In this document: piece after piece, positions 58,713 to 64,000 of the stretch
Layout of the letters: every line of letters starts with the position of its first letter
How positions within the stretch are numbered: the first letter of the stretch is position 1
Assembly: GCF_013032455.1 (NCBI RefSeq)
Contig: NZ_WQCF01000003.1
Span: 186,001-250,000, forward strand
Length of the DNA stretch: 64,000 bases
DNA from: Ruegeria atlantica
Lineage (GTDB): Bacteria; Pseudomonadota; Alphaproteobacteria; Rhodobacterales; Rhodobacteraceae
Direction: 5' to 3'
Translations under genes and position numbers: made by a program
The notes under the pieces: generated by a model
Told to the model about the DNA's origin: nothing
Database searches by the model: none
Seen by the model: the letters and a program-made list of their open reading frames with translations, nothing else

Positions 58713-58726
58713 TGTTAGCCCTAAAG
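58713..58726. promoter_or_regulatory. LacI-type operator candidate upstream of eno (weaker)
   Basis: TGTTAGCCCTAAAG matches TGTTAGCGCTAACA at 11 of 14 positions, and lies 29 bp upstream of the stronger copy at 58742-58755. Confidence 0.4.
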
Positions 58727-58741
58727 ATCAGAGAATGACCC

Positions 58742-60103
<1,362 letters not shown>

Positions 60104-60123
60104 CGTCAGGAATGCTAACTTGA

Positions 60124-60142
60124 CCCTCAACTTCAGTTTGAG
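60124..60142 (+). other. Small hairpin after eno covering the next ribosome site
   Basis: CCTCAA and TTGAGG form a 6-bp stem (60124-60142) 20 bp after the eno stop. GAGG in the second arm is the apparent ribosome site of the GNAT gene that begins TTG 60152, so folding could lower its translation. It may simply be a weak terminator. Confidence 0.35.
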
Positions 60143-60151
60143 GATCAGGTT

Positions 60152-60676
60152 TTGCTTCGCATCATAGAACCCAGGACGCCGAACCACTTTAATGAGGTTC
60201 GGCGTTTGTGTTGGGAATACCGGGATTTTCTACTGACTCTTGACGAAAAATCCGTGCGCGTCGTGAAGACCTTTTATCCTCGTGATGTTTACGCCCAGCT
60301 GTTGGATGAGATTGAAGTTGAACACGCTCCCCCTACCGGAGGGGTGAGGTTGGCGTTAATGAACGGGCAGGCCGTTGGGTGCGGGATGTTTCGGACAATC
60401 GGACCGGGCATCGCTGAAATCAAACGGGTTTTTGTCAGTGATGTCGCCCGCGGGACGGGTGCGGGTTACGCAGTCATGATGTCCTTGATTGACCAATGCC
60501 GAAAGCAGGGATTTGACTGTATTCGCATGGACACTGGCAAACCATTAGAAGCGGCGACGCGTCTGTACCTTTCAATGGGCTTTCAACTGCGTGACGCCTA
60601 TTCCGAGGTTCCAGAGATCGCAAAGGACACTTTGTTGTTTTTTGAGATGCCGCTGAAGCCCGACAAACCGGCATGA
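60152..60676 (+). CDS. GNAT-family N-acetyltransferase
   Basis: A 174-residue acetyltransferase with the acetyl-CoA signature VSDVARGTGAGYAVMMSLID and the C-terminal EAATRLYLSMGFQLRDAYSE. The start is uncertain: TTG 60152 fits the ribosome site GAGGAT eight bases upstream. It follows eno and may use read-through. Confidence 0.78.
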   Translation: MLRIIEPRTPNHFNEVRRLCWEYRDFLLTLDEKSVRVVKTFYPRDVYAQLLDEIEVEHAPPTGGVRLALMNGQAVGCGMFRTIGPGIAEIKRVFVSDVARGTGAGYAVMMSLIDQCRKQGFDCIRMDTGKPLEAATRLYLSMGFQLRDAYSEVPEIAKDTLLFFEMPLKPDKPA

Positions 60677-60736
60677 CAATACGTCTAAAAAACTTAGGCA
60701 GCTATCCCCCTGTAAACATTTAGAAATACAATTTCG

Positions 60737-60766
60737 TTGACATTTTTTCGCCATAATTCCGATTAT
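60737..60766 (+). promoter_or_regulatory. Promoter of the small lipoprotein gene
   Basis: TTGACA (60737-60742), an 18-bp spacer and GATTAT (60761-60766) give a near-consensus sigma70 promoter about 70 bp before the lipoprotein start, in an AT-rich stretch. Confidence 0.55.
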
Positions 60767-60837
60767 GTGTGAACTTTTTCCTATTTGTATCATGTTGAGC
60801 CGAAGTAATGTGGCTGCATTACAGAAAGGAGCACACC

Positions 60838-61005
60838 ATGACTGGTTCGAAATTCCTTCTCGTAGCTTCAGTGATCAGCACTGTTTTTTTGGCCGCTTGC
60901 TCGGGCCCGGGGACATATCCGGTATCAGGAATGCAGGCATCGTCCACTGACCCGGTGATGGGCATGGACGTTCCCGGAATGGATATGGGGATTGAAGCGC
61001 GCTAA
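60838..61005 (+). CDS. Small lipoprotein
   Basis: A 55-residue lipoprotein: signal peptide KFLLVASVISTVFLAAC (lipobox LAAC) and a Met/Asp/Gly-rich mature tail (DPVMGMDVPGMDMGIEAR). The Met pattern could bind copper or another soft metal, but this is only suggested by composition. AGAAAGGAG before ATG 60838 is a strong ribosome site. Its stop overlaps the stop of the convergent GNAT gene. Confidence 0.65.
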   Translation: MTGSKFLLVASVISTVFLAACSGPGTYPVSGMQASSTDPVMGMDVPGMDMGIEAR

Positions 61006-61451
61006 AGCGGCTTGCTCATCAACATATACCGCTCACGTGGTTTAAAGCCGGTGCGTGCATACAAATTCTGGGTGGCTACTTTGGCACGGTCGACTTCAAG
61101 GTGCAGGGCCGTCAACCCGGCACCCGCCAGCGCCTTGGGCAGGGCAAGCAAAACTTCGGTTGCGATACCACGGCCGCGGACGGCGGGGCGGATGTAGATT
61201 TCGTCGACAAAGCCATCCATGCCGCCAAACTCGATGGACCAGCCAAAGGTAAGCACGATATAACCCAATGGCGCACGGCCGGGGCCGATCAAGTAAACGC
61301 AGCCGTGGGGGATGCCCTCTAGCAACGGAGCCAGTGCGTTTCGGCGTTGATCGGGGTCCTGTTCAATTCCCGACTCGGCGTGAAAGGCTGCGACCAGACC
61401 CATCAAGCGGTCCAGATCTTCAGGGCGTGCGAGTTTTAGTGCGGCGCTCAT
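61002..61451 (-). CDS. GNAT-family N-acetyltransferase
   Basis: A 149-residue acetyltransferase. It carries the acetyl-CoA loop EIYIRPAVRGRGIATEVLLA and the C-terminal HLEVDRAKVATQNLYARTGF, usual for GNAT enzymes. It overlaps the stop of the nucleoside hydrolase gene by 4 bp and is its downstream partner. The substrate is unknown. Confidence 0.88.
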   Translation of the reverse strand: MSAALKLARPEDLDRLMGLVAAFHAESGIEQDPDQRRNALAPLLEGIPHGCVYLIGPGRAPLGYIVLTFGWSIEFGGMDGFVDEIYIRPAVRGRGIATEVLLALPKALAGAGLTALHLEVDRAKVATQNLYARTGFKPRERYMLMSKPL

Positions 61452-62389
61452 AGGCGGGCCAACCTTTCTGTAAGCAGGTCAAAGAACCCGTCGGCGTCGA
61501 TTTCGCCCATAAACATAGCATTGGGCGGATGGTCGGTGACGCGCCACCAGTCTGCGACGGTCATCCCCAGGGTCAGGTCGGATTTTGTTTCTATCTGAAC
61601 GTTGATGTGACGACCCGAGAATAGGTCGGGCCGGATCAGATATGCGGTCACGCAGGGATCGTGCAACGGTGCACCTTCCGACCCGTATTTTTCTTTGTCG
61701 AAACGTTCGAAGAAATCCGTCATTTCTGCAACCGCATGCCCGACTTTTGAATCAAGCGCGCGGAACGCATCGTTGCGCTGTTTTGTGACCAATGCGTTAT
61801 GGGTGACATCCAGCGGCATAACCACAATATGAACGCCGGATTTAAACAAGATTTCAGCAGCTTCCGGGTCGACATAAATGTTGAATTCGGCGGTGGGGGT
61901 AATGTTCCCGACTTCGAAATACGCCCCTCCCATCAGCACGATTTCCTGCACCCGGTCGATGATATCGGGCGCTTTTTGAAAGGCCGTTGCGATGTTGGTC
62001 AGCGGCCCCAGCGGGCAGAGCGTCACCGTCCCGGACTCGTGCGTGCGCAGGGTTTCAATGATGAAGTCCACCGCGTGGCCGTCGGTCAGAGGCATCTCGG
62101 GATCAGGCAGGATAGGGCCGTCTAGGCCGGTTTTGCCGTGTACGTGTTCCGCTGTGACCAGAGGACGGTTCAACGGGCGGTCGCACCCGGCGTAAACGGG
62201 GACATGCGTGTGCCCGGCCAGTTCGCAGACAATGCGCGCGTTCTTTGCAGTCAACTCAAGTGGTACGTTCCCCGCAACGGCGGTGATACCAAGCACATCA
62301 ATCTCTTCGGGGCTGGCCAGCGCCAGCAGGATGGCGACGGCGTCGTCCTGACCGGGATCGGTGTCGATGATGATCTTGCGCGGTGTCAT
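61448..62389 (-). CDS. Inosine-uridine preferring nucleoside hydrolase
   Basis: A 313-residue hydrolase that splits the N-glycosidic bond of nucleosides. The N-terminal Ca2+ motif is KIIIDTDPGQDDAVAILLAL, followed by LGITAVAGNVPLELTAKNAR and LIGPLTN-type LCPLGPLTNIATAFQKAPDI. The catalytic His region is APLHDPCVTAYLI. ATG 62389 is preferred for the family start. A GNAT gene is coupled downstream. Confidence 0.92.
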   Translation of the reverse strand: MTPRKIIIDTDPGQDDAVAILLALASPEEIDVLGITAVAGNVPLELTAKNARIVCELAGHTHVPVYAGCDRPLNRPLVTAEHVHGKTGLDGPILPDPEMPLTDGHAVDFIIETLRTHESGTVTLCPLGPLTNIATAFQKAPDIIDRVQEIVLMGGAYFEVGNITPTAEFNIYVDPEAAEILFKSGVHIVVMPLDVTHNALVTKQRNDAFRALDSKVGHAVAEMTDFFERFDKEKYGSEGAPLHDPCVTAYLIRPDLFSGRHINVQIETKSDLTLGMTVADWWRVTDHPPNAMFMGEIDADGFFDLLTERLARL

Positions 62390-62453
62390 GCTGTGCCTTC
62401 CGGGGTCTTGAACCGCGGACACTCGCAAGTGTCACTGTTCTTGTCCAGCGGTT

Positions 62454-63311
62454 TCAGGCGTCGGTTGCGGCATCCACCGGCGGGAGTTTGCCGTTGGCGC
62501 GATGCTCCTCGATCTTCACTTCGTCCCAAAGGGCATCCATCTCGGCCAGATCGCTTTGTGACGGGGTTTTGCCGCGTGCTGCTAACCGTGCCTCGACCTG
62601 TTCAAAACGGCGGGTGAACTTGGCATTGGTGCGGCGCAGGGCGGCCTCGGGTTCGATGCCCAAATGGCGGCCCAGATTGACCATCACAAAAAGAAGATCG
62701 CCGAATTCATCCTCCAAAGCGTCCGCGTCCATGCTGTCGCGGGCTTCTTCCAGTTCGGCAGCTTCTTCGGTGATTTTAGCGAGTACATGGCTGGCATCAG
62801 GCCAGTCGAATCCCACGCGGGCGGCGCGTTTTTGCAGTTTGTGGGCGCGTAGCAGGGCAGGCAAGTTCGCCGCAACGCCGTCCAGAGCACCTTTCTGTTC
62901 CTTACCCTCGCGCTCGGCAGCTTTGATGGTTTCCCAATCTACCGTCTGCTGTTCTGCGGATTTGTCGCGGGATTCCTCACCGAACACATGCGGGTGACGG
63001 GTGACCATCTTGTCCGACATGGTGCGCACCACGTCCTGAAAGCTGAAATGCCCAGCCTCTTCTGCCATTTGCGCGTGGAAAACGGACTGGAACAGCAGGT
63101 CACCTAGTTCTCCCTTCAGTTCGTCATAAGCCTCGCGTTCGATGGCGTCGGCGACCTCATAGGCCTCTTCGATCGTATAGGGGGCGATGGTGGTAAAATC
63201 CTGTTCGATGTCCCAAGGGCAGCCTGATTGTGGGTCACGCAGGCGGCGCATGATTTCCAACAGACGCTCGATACCCGCGTCGCTGTCATGGATCAGAGGA
63301 TTTTCGGCCAT
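62454..63311 (-). CDS. mazG: Nucleoside triphosphate pyrophosphohydrolase MazG
   Basis: A 285-residue two-domain all-alpha NTP pyrophosphatase. Each MazG domain has the EExxE-type metal site: IEEAYEVADAIE with DELKGELGDLLFQ in the first, and TEEAAELEEARD with ALEDEFGDLLFV in the second. It clears aberrant NTPs and can lower ppGpp. ATG 63311 is the likely start. It is divergent from the M20 gene. Confidence 0.93.
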   Translation of the reverse strand: MAENPLIHDSDAGIERLLEIMRRLRDPQSGCPWDIEQDFTTIAPYTIEEAYEVADAIEREAYDELKGELGDLLFQSVFHAQMAEEAGHFSFQDVVRTMSDKMVTRHPHVFGEESRDKSAEQQTVDWETIKAAEREGKEQKGALDGVAANLPALLRAHKLQKRAARVGFDWPDASHVLAKITEEAAELEEARDSMDADALEDEFGDLLFVMVNLGRHLGIEPEAALRRTNAKFTRRFEQVEARLAARGKTPSQSDLAEMDALWDEVKIEEHRANGKLPPVDAATDA

Positions 63312-63377
63312 TGCGAACCCTTTCGTTCCGGTGTCAGATGCATCCATTCCGCAGTCAGGATCAGGAGTCCACCCCAG

Positions 63378-64000
63378 ATGCCCGTCGTCAACCGAATTGC
63401 CGATTTCTCTGCCGATATGGCCGCGTGGCGGCAGCACTTGCATACGATCCCGGAATTGGAGTTCGAATGCTATGAAACTGCCGCTTTCGTGGCGGATCGT
63501 CTGCGCGAATTTGGGGTCGATGAACTGCATGAGGGCATTGCCAAGACAGGGATCGTCGCAATCATCAATGGGCTGGGCGAAGGGCCGACCATTGGCCTGC
63601 GCGCGGATATGGACGCGCTGCCGATCCCAGAAGAGACGGGTGTAGAGTACGTCTCGAAAAATCCGGGCAAGATGCATGCTTGCGGCCATGACGGGCACAC
63701 CACGATGTTGTTGGGGGCCGCACGCTATCTGGCCGAGACGCGCAATTTCCGTGGCCGAGTGGCGCTGATCTTTCAACCTGCCGAGGAAGAGGGCGGTGGC
63801 GCCGGTGTCATGGTCGAAGAAGGGATTATGGACCGTTTCAACATCTCTCAGGTCTATGCCCTGCACAACGCGCCGGGCTTTGCCGAGGGGGCTTTCTATA
63901 CCACGCCGGGGCCGATCATGGCAGCGGTTGATACGTTCGAGGTACATATTCAAGGCGTCGGCGGCCACGGCGCGATGCCGCATGAAACCCGCGACCCGGT
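63378..64000 (+). CDS. M20-family amidohydrolase (hippurate hydrolase-like), 3' end missing
   Basis: The first 207 residues of a metal-dependent amidase; the frame is open to the end of the window. Motifs: WRQHLHTIPELEFECYETAA, IGLRADMDALPIPEETGVEY (Asp), NPGKMHACGHDGHTTMLLGA (metal His/Cys) and LIFQPAEEEGGGAGVMVEEG (Glu pair), then GVGGHGAMPHETRDP at the dimerisation domain. It is in the hippurate/IAA-amino-acid hydrolase group (M20D). ATG 63378 is the start. Confidence 0.9.
   Translation, partial: MPVVNRIADFSADMAAWRQHLHTIPELEFECYETAAFVADRLREFGVDELHEGIAKTGIVAIINGLGEGPTIGLRADMDALPIPEETGVEYVSKNPGKMHACGHDGHTTMLLGAARYLAETRNFRGRVALIFQPAEEEGGGAGVMVEEGIMDRFNISQVYALHNAPGFAEGAFYTTPGPIMAAVDTFEVHIQGVGGHGAMPHETRDP

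Overview
The window is dense chromosomal DNA of an alphaproteobacterium, most likely a marine Rhodobacteraceae (Roseobacter group). The signs are moderately high GC with tightly packed operons, a TRAP transporter with its own two-component system, the gene order argS - SPOR protein - nagZ - scpA - scpB, the order rpmF - plsX - fabH - ihfA - merR - tRNA-Pro, a DksA with one zinc cysteine, a Fur/Mur-type regulator, olsB, and the long two-domain dCTP deaminase. No phage, insertion sequence, integrase, CRISPR array or rRNA was seen. The only RNA gene recognised is tRNA-Pro(GGG).

Layout. 1-5.7 kb: the end of a DUF2189 membrane protein, an HTH regulator, ilvB-ilvN behind a leader peptide and terminator, a 2OG-Fe(II) oxygenase and a VOC protein. 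5.7-12.6 kb: a LuxR-type response regulator and Cache histidine kinase, divergent from a TRAP transporter (dctP, dctQ, very long dctM). 12.6-21.1 kb: housekeeping genes (leucyl/arginyl-tRNA-protein transferase, RDD and DUF2852 membrane proteins, glnE, an RlmI-like methyltransferase, a PIN protein, an M48 peptidase). 21.2-27.7 kb: an exported protein with large internal repeats, which I do not recognise, then a MoxR / GNAT / DUF2927 lipoprotein / 56-residue membrane peptide / CoxE-type VWA unit. 28-39.7 kb: dksA, an FAD monooxygenase, xthA, erpA, dgt, argS through scpB, and dcd. 39.8-47.3 kb: tRNA-Pro, merR, ihfA, fabH, plsX, rpmF, yceD, bamE, olsB and an ABC-F ATPase. 47.3-64 kb: an acetyltransferase, an SDR, a Gly/Asn-rich exported protein, tyrS, anmK, a leishmanolysin-like protease, a cupin, selO, two EamA transporters, a Fur family regulator, eno, three small genes, a nucleoside hydrolase, mazG and the start of an M20 amidohydrolase.

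Most genes are core metabolism, translation and envelope functions. plsX, fabH and olsB are lipid genes; nagZ and anmK both serve cell-wall recycling; dcd, dgt, mazG and the nucleoside hydrolase handle nucleotides. The points most worth a second look are regulatory or concern unrecognised exported proteins: the ilv leader, paired 19-bp palindromes upstream of the DUF2852 gene, tandem TGTTA-type operators before eno, a promoter nested in a palindrome at ihfA, a dispersed CTTCATCTGG hairpin repeat, the 221-residue repeat protein, and the enlarged TRAP permease. Functional statements are from reading sequence alone; no database search was run.
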